From: Streptomyces sp. JB150
GTDB lineage: Bacteria; Actinomycetota; Actinomycetes; Streptomycetales; Streptomycetaceae
DNA: 64,000 nucleotides
Direction of reading: 5' to 3'
Assembly: GCF_011193355.1 (NCBI RefSeq)
Contig: NZ_CP049780.1
Coordinates: 981,280-1,045,279, forward strand
In this document: piece after piece, positions 24,603 to 31,813 of the stretch
How positions within the stretch are numbered: the first letter of the stretch is position 1
How the letters are laid out: the number at the start of each line of letters is the position of its first letter
Notes under the pieces: generated by a model
What the model saw: the letters and a program-made list of their open reading frames with translations, nothing else
Databases searched by the model: none
Told to the model about the DNA's origin: nothing
Made by a program: the position numbers and the translations under genes

Positions 24603-26663
24603 TCACAGGAGCGAGGCAAGCTTGGCGAGCTTGTAGCCGCGCGGGTTCTGCTCGTCGCCGATTCGGCCGAGCGTTTCCGGCGATCCCGCGCCAGCCTCCT
24701 TCAGCCGGGCCTTCAGGTCGTCGACGGTCCACGCCAGGTAGGCGCTCCCGTAGTCGCGCAGGGCCAGCAGCAGCGCTTCGGTCTTCATCCGGTCGACGCC
24801 CTGCTTCTCCATCACGGTGACCGCGTCCTCGACGACGACCCGGGCGGCGCCCTCGGCCGCGGCGCCCTCCGGCGGCTCGGCGCCGCACAGGCGCAGCAGC
24901 TGCTCCCAGGTGCGGAGCTTCGGCAGCGGCATACCGATGTCGGGCAGGTCGACGTCGGGCATGGCGCGCAGCGAGTCCTGGTCCGGTTCCAGAAGCCCCG
25001 CCGCCTTCCGCTCGGCGGCGAGCTTCCGCAGCGTCTCGGACGGCGCCTCGTGGACTGCGTATTCGATCGGCTCGTCCGGCTTGCCGGGGACGCCTTGGAT
25101 GAAGATGTGGCCGGCGTCCTTGGGGTCGGTGTCGGTGGCCGGGCTGAGCTTGTGCGGCAGCCAGCCCTCCCGGACGGCGTCGTCGCCGAAGACGGCGCGG
25201 GTGTCGCCGGTCTTGCAGGGCCCGACGCCCTTGAGGGCGATCATCTGGGCGATGTTCTGCTGGAGGTAGGCAGTTGTCGCGCCCTGAGATGCGAACTCGA
25301 CCTGGATGAGTTCCTTGCGGCCGACCAGCATCAGCGCGATCGCCAGTTCCTTGGCCAGCTCGGTTGCCTTCGGGAACTCGTCGAAGAAGATCGTGATGGC
25401 CGGGTGTTCGCGGCTGGCCTTCCACTTCCTGCCCATGCCGAGCTTCTTGCGGAGCCGGGCGCGGGCCTTGGCCATGACCAGGAAGAACAGGAGCGTGGCT
25501 TCGATCTGTTCGTTGGTGCGGGCGGTGAGCCGGACGGCGTCCCCGAGGTCTTCAAGCCCGTCGCCGAACGGGTCGAGGTCGATGGTGATGTTGTCGTAGC
25601 AGGCGGTGGTGCCCTCGGCGAGGGCCTGCAGGATGCCGGTCTTCCCGCCGCCGGATGCGGCGACCCACAGACCCATCACGCCGGCCAGGGACACCTCCAG
25701 GGGGTCACCGCCCACGCTGGTGCCGATCCGAAACCGGTCAGTGATCGACATCGACAGCGGCGGCCGGTAGGGCAGGCCAGGCGCGGTGGCGAACGGATCG
25801 CCCTCGACGAGGCGGAGGATGGCGCAGGCTCGCCGCTCGACCATCGGCTGCGGCCGGACCCCGTTGGCGGGCAGGTCGAACCGGGTCTCCAGCCCCCCGG
25901 CCTTCGTGATGATCGCCTCGGGGGTGCCTTCGCTGACCCGGACCTTGCACTGCCAGCCCCACGGCTGCCGCTCCACGTCCCACACCTCCACGACCGGGAC
26001 GCCTTCGGCGGCCATCGCCAGCAGCACGCAGATCGCGGCCTGCTGCGGAGTTTCGGCGCGGCGGATCGGGAACGGCTTCGCCCCCTCCGGCAGGTCGTCC
26101 AGGGTGACCGAACCGTGGCCGCGGACCGTCTCCTCGGCGGGCAGACCGAGCACCTCCTCCGTGGACGGCTTGTCACGGTCGCGGCCGTGGAAGGCGCCGA
26201 TCCCCCACGCGCCGAGCGCGGCAACGACGTCGATCCACAGACTGCCGGTGACGGCGCCGAAGCCGACTCCCCCGGCGACCGCGCCGGCGACGCCCGCAGT
26301 CTTGCCGCTATAGAGGAGGCGGTGCCGCCGGTACTCCTCCCGCAGCTGCGCCCGGTGTTCCTTGAGCCGGGCTTCCTGGTTGACGTCGCCGGCGGCTTCG
26401 CGGATGGCCCGGTTCGTGGAGGCGATCATCTGCGGATAGTCGTCGTGGAAGCGGTCGATCCAGCGCCGGCCGAGCTGCCGGTAGCCGCGGACGGTGTGCG
26501 GCAGCAGGGCCAGGGAGGCGATCCGGTTGGTGCGGGCGGCGACCGTGCGGGCGGACTCAATCCAGGCCGGACGGCCGGGCTCGGACTGCTCCTTGTAAAC
26601 GGGGGTCGCGGGTGGCGGGACGAGCGTCAGCGTGGGGCGCTCTTCGGGCAGCGGGGTGGCCAT
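24603..26663 (-). CDS. TraB/FtsK-like DNA translocase
   Basis: 686 aa. Two transmembrane segments are likely at about 119-160 (AGVAGAVAGGVGFGAV ... WIDVVAALGAWGIGAFHG). The RecA-like motor has Walker A ASGGGKTG with Lys341, and Walker B AITIFFDE with Asp427-Glu428. A C-terminal winged-helix-like segment (AYLAWTVDDLKARLKEAG ... RGYKLAKL) corresponds to the gamma domain with which TraB and FtsK read DNA. Streptomyces TraB moves double-stranded DNA between mycelia as a hexamer. A translocase of this kind is unusual among the genes of a siphovirus prophage. Neighbours are a Spd-like membrane protein upstream and the octamer array downstream. Confidence 0.88.
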   Translation of the reverse strand: MATPLPEERPTLTLVPPPATPVYKEQSEPGRPAWIESARTVAARTNRIASLALLPHTVRGYRQLGRRWIDRFHDDYPQMIASTNRAIREAAGDVNQEARLKEHRAQLREEYRRHRLLYSGKTAGVAGAVAGGVGFGAVTGSLWIDVVAALGAWGIGAFHGRDRDKPSTEEVLGLPAEETVRGHGSVTLDDLPEGAKPFPIRRAETPQQAAICVLLAMAAEGVPVVEVWDVERQPWGWQCKVRVSEGTPEAIITKAGGLETRFDLPANGVRPQPMVERRACAILRLVEGDPFATAPGLPYRPPLSMSITDRFRIGTSVGGDPLEVSLAGVMGLWVAASGGGKTGILQALAEGTTACYDNITIDLDPFGDGLEDLGDAVRLTARTNEQIEATLLFFLVMAKARARLRKKLGMGRKWKASREHPAITIFFDEFPKATELAKELAIALMLVGRKELIQVEFASQGATTAYLQQNIAQMIALKGVGPCKTGDTRAVFGDDAVREGWLPHKLSPATDTDPKDAGHIFIQGVPGKPDEPIEYAVHEAPSETLRKLAAERKAAGLLEPDQDSLRAMPDVDLPDIGMPLPKLRTWEQLLRLCGAEPPEGAAAEGAARVVVEDAVTVMEKQGVDRMKTEALLLALRDYGSAYLAWTVDDLKARLKEAGAGSPETLGRIGDEQNPRGYKLAKLASLL

Positions 26664-26669
26664 GACGGG

Positions 26670-28025
26670 TCAGTCCTCCTGCTTCTTGGCGGCGGCGGTA
26701 CGGGCAGCGATGGAGGCCTGGCGGCGCGCCGCGGGCGCATACTTCACGTCGCCCTTCGTGCGCACTCCGCGGCGCGTGGGCGGGTTGTAAACGCGGGTCT
26801 TCTTCGCCGCGGGCACTTGCGATGCACGCTGCGACGACGTGGTCTTGCTGGCGGTGTTCACGGGCCGCTTCTGCCGGGCCGCTTCGACCCTCGCCTCGGC
26901 CGCGTTGCGCATGCGGATGACCTCCGCGGACTCGGCCGGGTCGGCGCCCTCGACGTCTCGGTGCGCGCGCTTCCAGACGGCCTCGGTGACGGCCGTCTCA
27001 CCAAGGGCTGCGGCGAGCCGCTGGGCGTGCTCCCAGACCTTCGGGAACCTCTCGGCGCGCGCTTGGGCGAGCTTCTTCGCGGCCTCCGCCGCGGCCTTGT
27101 CGGCGGCCTCCTTCTCGGCGGCCCGCCGCTTCTCCTCGGCGGCCTGCCGGGCGGCCTCCGCGCGCTCCGCCTTCCGCTGGGCGTGCCGCTGGCGCCACGA
27201 CAGCTTCCCGTCACGCTTCCGGATACGGCCGTGCTCGTGGAGGTCCCACATGCCGGGGCCGGCGACGGACGCGAGGGCGGTGCCGAAGGCGGTCGCCGCG
27301 TCGAACGCGTCGAGCCCGTGGACGATGTTGATTGTGGCCGCGGTGAGGGCTCCCACCCATGCAACGAGCCGGTAGTGCCAATGGGCACGCCCTGCGGTCA
27401 CCGCCGAGGCCGCCCCGACAAGAGCGACCAGAGCGATCACCTCGATGAACACCGGGGCGACGAGCAGGTACTTGGCGTTCGGGTCGTAGAAGGCGGCCAT
27501 CTGCACCGGCAGCGCCACGCCGGCGCACAGGGCGTAGAAGCCCATGGCGACGCGGCGCCATCGCTTGCTGGACTTCTCGACGGCCTGGGCCTGCTCGGCT
27601 TCGGCCTGCCGCTTCTCCTCGTCCTGGCGGGCGGCGGCTTCGCGGGCCCGGTCGGCCTCATCGCGGCGCCGGTTGAGCTCGGCGATGCGCGCCTCGGACG
27701 CGGCAGCCTCCTCGGCCGCCTTACGTTCGGCGCGATCGTTGGCCAGCCGCAGCTTGCGCGCTTCTTCCTCGGCCTTCACGCGGATCGCGTCCGCTTCGGC
27801 CTCAGCCTTGAGACGGCGTTCCTCGGCCTGGGCCCAGGCCTGGGCACGGATGGCCTCGGCCTGCGCCTGGGCGACAAGCTCGCTGTCGGCCAGCTCGGTC
27901 GACTGGGTGGGGGTGGGGGTGGCGGTTTCGCTGGCGGGAGCGGCCTCTATGGGCTGCCAGTCCCCCAGCACGGGCGGGGCGGGCGGCCGGGCCTGGCCGT
28001 TCACCTGCGGCGGGCTGGCAGTCAT
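26670..28025 (-). CDS. Spd-like membrane protein with long coiled coils (DUF2637-like core)
   Basis: 451 aa. A Glu/Ala/Arg/Lys coiled coil (about 50-148) is followed by four hydrophobic segments (about 150-265: VAMGFYALCAGVALPVQMAAF, LVAPVFIEVIALVALVGAASAV, LVAWVGALTAATINIVHG, AFGTALASVAGPGM), a second Ala/Lys/Arg/Glu coiled coil and a basic tail. The membrane part resembles the DUF2637 group found beside traB in Streptomyces elements as spread proteins. It probably partners the translocase encoded six bases downstream. Confidence 0.78.
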   Translation of the reverse strand: MTASPPQVNGQARPPAPPVLGDWQPIEAAPASETATPTPTQSTELADSELVAQAQAEAIRAQAWAQAEERRLKAEAEADAIRVKAEEEARKLRLANDRAERKAAEEAAASEARIAELNRRRDEADRAREAAARQDEEKRQAEAEQAQAVEKSSKRWRRVAMGFYALCAGVALPVQMAAFYDPNAKYLLVAPVFIEVIALVALVGAASAVTAGRAHWHYRLVAWVGALTAATINIVHGLDAFDAATAFGTALASVAGPGMWDLHEHGRIRKRDGKLSWRQRHAQRKAERAEAARQAAEEKRRAAEKEAADKAAAEAAKKLAQARAERFPKVWEHAQRLAAALGETAVTEAVWKRAHRDVEGADPAESAEVIRMRNAAEARVEAARQKRPVNTASKTTSSQRASQVPAAKKTRVYNPPTRRGVRTKGDVKYAPAARRQASIAARTAAAKKQED

Positions 28026-28046
28026 GGCTGATCAGTCCTCTCTCGT

Positions 28047-28211
28047 CTAGCTGGCGGTGACGCGGGGGCGTCGGCGGGGGTGGTCGTTCGTGGTGGTGGG
28101 GGTGCGGCCCTGGAACTGGGCGTCGCCGGGGCCGCTGGTCTGGAACGGGGCGGTGCCCTGGGGGCGGCGGCTGTCGTCGGTGCGGGCGCCGTGCGCACGG
28201 TCGGCGGCCAT
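28047..28211 (-). CDS. Small basic hypothetical protein (54 aa)
   Basis: ATG overlaps the upstream stop as TGATG. The product is Arg/Thr/Pro-rich and probably disordered (ARTDDSRRPQGTAPFQT). It precedes the Spd-like gene. Only coupling and position support it. Confidence 0.45.
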   Translation of the reverse strand: MAADRAHGARTDDSRRPQGTAPFQTSGPGDAQFQGRTPTTTNDHPRRRPRVTAS

Positions 28212-28420
28212 CAGGCGGCGCTCGCCGGGGCCGGGGCCGGTGTGGGCTGGTGCCGCCACCAGGCGATGAGGCCGGCGGCCAGCCACACGGGGACGGGGAT
28301 CAGGCTGAGGATTACGGCGGCGCCGGTGGCGGCGAGCGCGATCGGCGTGGCTGCGGCGGGCCACACACCGACCGTGATCAGGAAGGCTGCGAGCAGCAGC
28401 CAGCGAATCAGACGGATCAT
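28211..28420 (-). CDS. Small two-TM membrane protein (Spd-type candidate)
   Basis: 69 aa, nearly all hydrophobic: IRWLLLAAFLITVGVW and AAVILSLIPVPVWLAAGLIAWW form two membrane helices, followed by a Pro/Ala tail. GAGG lies five bases before the ATG. Very small membrane proteins of this kind accompany traB and spd genes in Streptomyces conjugative elements. Confidence 0.7.
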   Translation of the reverse strand: MIRLIRWLLLAAFLITVGVWPAAATPIALAATGAAVILSLIPVPVWLAAGLIAWWRHQPTPAPAPASAA

Positions 28421-28478
28421 GACGACCTCTTCGGGGTCGGGAACGGATGAGAAAGGTGGTGCTGGCCGGTTCTCCTTG

Positions 28479-28500
28479 GCGCCCGGCTGGGCCGGGCGCC
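28479..28500 (-). terminator. GGCGCCCGGC hairpin
   Basis: A 10-bp inverted repeat with a two-base gap (28479-28488 with 28491-28500) lies directly behind the 66-aa gene. Confidence 0.6.
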
Positions 28501-28512
28501 GCGGACAGCCGG

Positions 28513-28713
28513 TCAGCCGTAGAACTCGATGTCGAACGCGGAGGCGACGTGGCCCTGCTCCCGGGCCTTCTCCCGCACGAAGTTCCGCACGTCCTCCGTC
28601 GCCTGCTCCGTGCTGTAGCCGGGGTCGTCGGACGTGACCACGCCGTGGGCGTGCCCGGTCTCGCCGGTCCTGTGGCTGCGGACCTTCGCGGTCCAGCCGA
28701 TCTTCTTGCCCAT
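28513..28713 (-). CDS. Small hypothetical protein preceded by a tRNA-like element (66 aa)
   Basis: MGKKIGWTAKVRSHRTGETGH..., ending FDIEFYG. The C-terminal half (EQATEDVRNFVREKAREQGH) is helical. Its ATG follows GAGGAGC, and the 5' leader holds a tRNA-like structure (28752-28797). No family recognised. Confidence 0.7.
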   Translation of the reverse strand: MGKKIGWTAKVRSHRTGETGHAHGVVTSDDPGYSTEQATEDVRNFVREKAREQGHVASAFDIEFYG

Positions 28714-28740
28714 CAGGGGCTCCTCGGGTTGGGTGACAGG

Positions 28741-28797
28741 TGGTGGTGCGCACCCCGGGCCGGATCCGATCCGGCAGCCTCACGCCGGGTCCGGGGC
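28741..28797 (-). ncRNA. tRNA-like acceptor/T-arm element A
   Basis: On the - strand: GCCCCGG (28797-28791), a 15-base spacer, a 5-bp stem GCCGG/CCGGC with the 7-base loop ATCGGAT (28775-28759), then CCGGGGT (28758-28752) closing a 7-bp acceptor-like stem, and a 3' tail ending ACCACCA. There is no anticodon arm. Element B has the same plan with different stem bases. Confidence 0.5.
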
Positions 28798-28804
28798 TGA
28801 GGAG

Positions 28805-29011
28805 TCAGCGGCCGCGCTTGGTGCCGCCGCGCCAGAACGACACCTGTGCCGCGGCCTCGTTCGCGGCGGCGTTGAGCCGCTGATACTCCGGCGTCTCCTC
28901 CCGGATGCCGGCCCTCCGCTCGCGGTCGGAGTTCTCGTTCAGCCGCCGGTCGGCCTCCTTCATCGCGGCGATCGCGGCCTTCTCCTCCGGGGTCTTCTTG
29001 AACAAGCCCAT
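28805..29011 (-). CDS. Small hypothetical protein preceded by a tRNA-like element (68 aa)
   Basis: MGLFKKTPEEKAAIAAMKEADRR..., a charged helical protein ending in FWRGGTKRGR. The strong ribosome site GAGAGGAG precedes the ATG. The leader between it and the 77-aa gene contains tRNA-like element B. Like its neighbour it starts with MG and two lysines soon after. Function unknown. Confidence 0.7.
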   Translation of the reverse strand: MGLFKKTPEEKAAIAAMKEADRRLNENSDRERRAGIREETPEYQRLNAAANEAAAQVSFWRGGTKRGR

Positions 29012-29055
29012 CGAGGGCTCCTCTCTCGGGATCGGTGATCGAGTGGGCGGTGCGC

Positions 29056-29100
29056 GCCCCGGGCGGGAGTCGATCCCGCACCTCTCGGCTGGACCGGGGC
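29056..29100 (-). ncRNA. tRNA-like acceptor/T-arm element B
   Basis: On the - strand: GCCCCGG (29100-29094), a 14-base spacer containing CCGAGAGG, a 5-bp stem GCGGG/CCCGC with loop ATCGACT (29079-29063), then CCGGGGC (29062-29056). The 7-bp outer and 5-bp inner stems with a 7-base loop reproduce a tRNA acceptor plus T arm. Stem bases differ from element A but remain paired. Confidence 0.5.
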
Positions 29101-29147
29101 TGATGCCGGGCGCGGCGGGGGTTTCCGCGCCCGGCGGTCTCGGGGGG

Positions 29148-29381
29148 TCAGGCCGCGGCCGGCAGGTGCAGGCCGCGGATCTCGTCCATCAGCGGCGGGA
29201 GGTCCGGGTTCGCGGCGTCGTACATCTCGATCTCGTAGAGCGTCCAGTCCTTGGCGATCACGTCGCCGCGGCGGACGTCAGCCAGGTAGTCCGCGACGTA
29301 TCGAGCGCGGACCTCAGCCTCCGCGGCGTCGACAGCAGGCTCGGACGGCTCGGGAAACGTGATCAGGGTGAGCGTGGGCAT
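29148..29381 (-). CDS. Small hypothetical phage protein (77 aa)
   Basis: MPTLTLITFPEPSEPAVDAAEAE..., then VRARYVADYLADVRRGDVI and LYEIEMYDAANPDLPPLMDEIRGL. It is acidic and mixed alpha/beta. The gene lies in the run of small ORFs upstream of the Spd/TraB pair. No family recognised. Confidence 0.65.
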   Translation of the reverse strand: MPTLTLITFPEPSEPAVDAAEAEVRARYVADYLADVRRGDVIAKDWTLYEIEMYDAANPDLPPLMDEIRGLHLPAAA

Positions 29382-29437
29382 GGCGGGATAGACCTCTCGG
29401 GTCGAAGGGGGGTGGATGGTGAGGTGGCGGAGCGGGG

Positions 29438-29878
29438 TCAGGCCAGGCTGTCGAAGGGGCCGGCTGCGGCCTCGTGCAGTCGTGCGGCTTCGGCGTACTC
29501 GGCGCGCAGACGCTGCCGGAACTCGTCCGGGTCGGCGCCGCGGGCCAGCCACCGCTCCCGGGCGGCGGCCCGCCGGTCCGCGGTGGCCTGACCGGTCCAG
29601 CCGGATCGCCGGTTCTCGGAGAACTGGCGAGCCCGCAACTGCTGCACGGCGCACAGCAGGTCGTCGAACGCGGTGACCGGGATACGGCGGGCCTCGACGA
29701 TCGGCTGGCCGTACCAGTCGTCGATCGACACGGAGATCCGGCTCGCCGGGTCGCTGCTGCGGCCGTCACGGAGGTCGTAGGCGCCAGCGAGGCCGGCGAG
29801 CGCCGCCTGGAACTCGCGGAAGGGGCCGCGGCGGCCACGCCACAGCGGGCTCAGCCTCGGGTCGTCATCAGCAAGCAC
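29438..29878 (-). CDS. Hypothetical protein in the small-ORF run (146 aa)
   Basis: The GTG at 29878 has GAGGAGG four bases upstream and is preferred to an earlier in-frame start at 29944. The core is ISVSIDDWYGQPIVEARRIPVTAFDDLLCAVQQLRARQFSENRR, then a charged helical region. No catalytic motif seen. Confidence 0.65.
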   Translation of the reverse strand: MLADDDPRLSPLWRGRRGPFREFQAALAGLAGAYDLRDGRSSDPASRISVSIDDWYGQPIVEARRIPVTAFDDLLCAVQQLRARQFSENRRSGWTGQATADRRAAARERWLARGADPDEFRQRLRAEYAEAARLHEAAAGPFDSLA

Positions 29879-29961
29879 GATGCCTCCTCTCAGAGGCCAG
29901 AAGTGGGGAGCCGCGGGCGGCGGGACGGGGGCGAACACCGCCACCCGCGGCGATCAGGGGG

Positions 29962-30117
29962 TCAGCGGCAGGCGTCGCAGACGCCGCCGTCCCAGTCGTC
30001 CAGCCACGCGCCGCACTGGGAGCACTGGCCGAAACCCAGGAAGCAGACGAAGCCCTGCGGGTGCGGGCGCGGAGGCCGGATCGGCAGCGGCTCCTTGGCC
30101 TTCTCGTGCTCGGCCAT
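29962..30117 (-). CDS. Mini zinc-ribbon protein (51 aa)
   Basis: MAEHEKAKEPLPIRPPRPH... then FVCFLGFGQCSQCGAWLDDW and GGVCDACR. The CxxC pairs CSQC and CDAC form a compact zinc ribbon. The ATG overlaps the upstream stop (TGATG). Confidence 0.7.
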   Translation of the reverse strand: MAEHEKAKEPLPIRPPRPHPQGFVCFLGFGQCSQCGAWLDDWDGGVCDACR

Positions 30118-30461
30118 CAGACGCCCCCCTCATCCAGCGCCGGGTAGACGGCCGCCCGGATCGCACCGCGCACCCGGTCGCCCTGCCACGAAAACTGGGC
30201 GTACAGGTGGGCCACGCCGTCGGAGCCGACCCGCTCGGGGGCGACCCGAGCACCCAGGTACTCGGCCCACGCCGCGAACGCCGCCCGCTGCTCGGCCGGC
30301 GTCGACGTCAGCGAGTCGACGTCACCGACCAGCGCCCCAGACGTGGCGATCGTCCAGGCCACGGCCGGAAGGTCATCAGACTTCAGGAACTCACCCAAGG
30401 CCTGATGCGCGGCCCGCTGCCAACGACGCTGGTACTCCGCGGAGGTAGCCACCGTCACCAC
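30117..30461 (-). CDS. Hypothetical protein (114 aa)
   Basis: Begins MVTVATSAEYQRRWQRAAHQAL and is largely helical, with a central WTIATSGALVGDVDSLTSTPAEQRAAFAAWAEYLG. It is part of the coupled run of small genes of the conjugation-like module. No family recognised. Confidence 0.65.
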   Translation of the reverse strand: MVTVATSAEYQRRWQRAAHQALGEFLKSDDLPAVAWTIATSGALVGDVDSLTSTPAEQRAAFAAWAEYLGARVAPERVGSDGVAHLYAQFSWQGDRVRGAIRAAVYPALDEGGV

Positions 30462-30583
30462 CCCCGCACGGCGAGGGCGCGGCGGCGGGCCTTCGGCTCC
30501 TGCGGCAGCGGCGGCAGATCCGGCGTCGGCTCCGGCTTCCGCACGTCCGCCGGCTGCGGCCGGGGCTCGGTCTCGGCGGTCAC
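30455..30583 (-). CDS. Small proline-rich protein (42 aa)
   Basis: GTG start overlapping the upstream stop (GTGA). It encodes PQPADVRKPEPTPDLPPLPQ and ends in ARRRALAVRGW. It is probably disordered. Its end overlaps the next start by seven bases. Confidence 0.5.
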   Translation of the reverse strand: MTAETEPRPQPADVRKPEPTPDLPPLPQEPKARRRALAVRGW

Positions 30584-30837
30584 CGGAACCACCGCCGCTT
30601 CTGCTTCGGCGCCGGCGGGTTCAGCCGGACCTGGGCCTCGTAGTGGAACGTCTCGTGCAGATCGCCCCAGAAGTCCGACAGCCACCCGGCCGGCACACAG
30701 CGGGACAACTCCAGCGCCTCCTCCGCCAGCACGGCGAACAGACGGCCACGAGACTCACGGTCGGACGCCGACTCCATCGCGGCAGCCAAGGCGGCCAGGT
30801 GGGTGATCTCGACGGGGGCGGGGGTCTGGGCGCTCAC
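30580..30837 (-). CDS. Hypothetical protein (85 aa)
   Basis: Mostly helical: THLAALAAAMESASDRESRGRLFAVLAEEALELSRCVPAGWLSDFWGDLHETF. GTG overlaps the upstream stop. The pattern is of a small helical-bundle protein. Function unknown. Confidence 0.65.
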   Translation of the reverse strand: MSAQTPAPVEITHLAALAAAMESASDRESRGRLFAVLAEEALELSRCVPAGWLSDFWGDLHETFHYEAQVRLNPPAPKQKRRWFR

Positions 30838-31316
30838 GCGGCACCTCCGCGGACCCGGCGCAGCGCCTCGTCCATGTCCGGCTCGGAGTCGCCGGCCGCG
30901 TTGTGCAGGCGAGCCGTGCTGATCAGCCGCTGCATGTCGCCGACCAGGTCGAGCAGCTTCTGAACGGCCTCCTCGGCTTCGTCCACGGTCAGGTGGGCGT
31001 CGTCACTACCGTCGTCGAGGACGATGTGCGCCTGCCGCAGCCGCGGGTCGGGGGACGACGGGTCCTGCCTGATCGTCGCGTACAGCTCCAGTGCCAGCCG
31101 GTCGCTCAGGAACGACTTGACACCCAGGTGGGCGGTGTCCGAGCTGTGGACGATGTCCTCGACTGCGACCTGCCGGGCCGCGAGGTGATCTTCGATGCAG
31201 AAGTCGGGGCACTGCACGAGCACGATTTGCGCGGCCGTGCCCGGTCGGCCGATCGCCGCGGGGGCGTGGTGGTGGCCCGGCTTCAGCGCAGAGAAGGGAA
31301 CGACGGTGGTGGTCAC
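30834..31316 (-). CDS. DUF6907-like protein with CPxxC..H motif
   Basis: 160 aa. VQCPDFCIEDHLAARQVAVEDIVHSSD has the Cys-x3-Cys...His arrangement found in a large group of Streptomyces mobile-element proteins (I believe DUF6907). It is followed by ELYATIRQDPSSPDPRLRQAHIVLDD. The C-terminal helix is VDEAEEAVQKLLDLVGDMQRLI. Role unknown; often encoded beside traB/spd genes and excisionase-like regulators. Confidence 0.65.
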   Translation of the reverse strand: MTTTVVPFSALKPGHHHAPAAIGRPGTAAQIVLVQCPDFCIEDHLAARQVAVEDIVHSSDTAHLGVKSFLSDRLALELYATIRQDPSSPDPRLRQAHIVLDDGSDDAHLTVDEAEEAVQKLLDLVGDMQRLISTARLHNAAGDSEPDMDEALRRVRGGAA

Positions 31317-31558
31317 AGCGCCACCGCCAGCTCGCTCGCCGGGATGCCGCGCTCGGAGAGGTACTGCTCAAAGGCGGCGCGGGGGATGCGGATGGTGCCG
31401 CGGCCCGAGCCGACACGGTAGGAGGTGAGCCGGCCAGCGGCGACCTCGCGATACACGGTCGCCTTGTCGACGCGGAGGGCGTCGGCGACGACCTTTACCC
31501 GCAGGGGCGGGCTATCGGGTGCCTGCTTCGCCGCAGGCACGGTAAACTTCTCGTGCAT
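31313..31558 (-). CDS. Excisionase-like HTH_17 protein of the conjugation-like module
   Basis: 81 aa. The winged HTH is VKVVADALRVDKATVYREVAAGRLTSYRVGSGRGTIRIPRAAFEQYL, typical of excisionase-family DNA-binding proteins. It heads the - strand operon of small genes leading to the Spd and TraB genes and lies divergent from the GntR gene, so it may be an activator or Xis-like factor. A second Xis-like gene lies by the integrase (48234-48536). Confidence 0.8.
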   Translation of the reverse strand: MHEKFTVPAAKQAPDSPPLRVKVVADALRVDKATVYREVAAGRLTSYRVGSGRGTIRIPRAAFEQYLSERGIPASELAVAL

Positions 31559-31813
31559 CTCTGAGACCCAATCTCTGATGCGCGGCCCTGGCGGGCTCGG
31601 TGTTGGTAGCACCGAGATCACCCCGTTAGGGCCTTCGTCTTTGAAGGACACGGCAGAACCTGCGGCTTCCGCAGAACCTGCCGACAGAGGAAACGGTATA
31701 ACAACCAGCCCTATGCCACAACAGCGTGAGCGGCCCGTCACGCAACTACTTCTAGAAGGGCAGGTCAGGGGCATGGTTCACTTGTTGTGACCAATAGACA
31801 AGGAAGGGAACCT
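31559..31813. promoter_or_regulatory. Divergent control region of the conjugation-like module
   Basis: 255 bp without a gene. It holds a CTCGGTG/CACCGAG hairpin (31596-31616) in the leader of the - strand operon, two direct GCAGAACCTGC copies 18 bp apart (31653-31663, 31671-31681), and a TATAAC -10-like box (31697-31702). The direct repeats are good candidates for the operator of the GntR protein encoded to the right. Confidence 0.5.

Noticed and set aside
23091..28031. Very long + strand open frame (1646 codons) across the conjugation-like module
   Set aside because: It is antisense to many well-supported - strand genes with ribosome sites and overlaps. The translation is low-complexity Gly/Ala/Val/Arg text; long antisense frames are expected in high-GC DNA.
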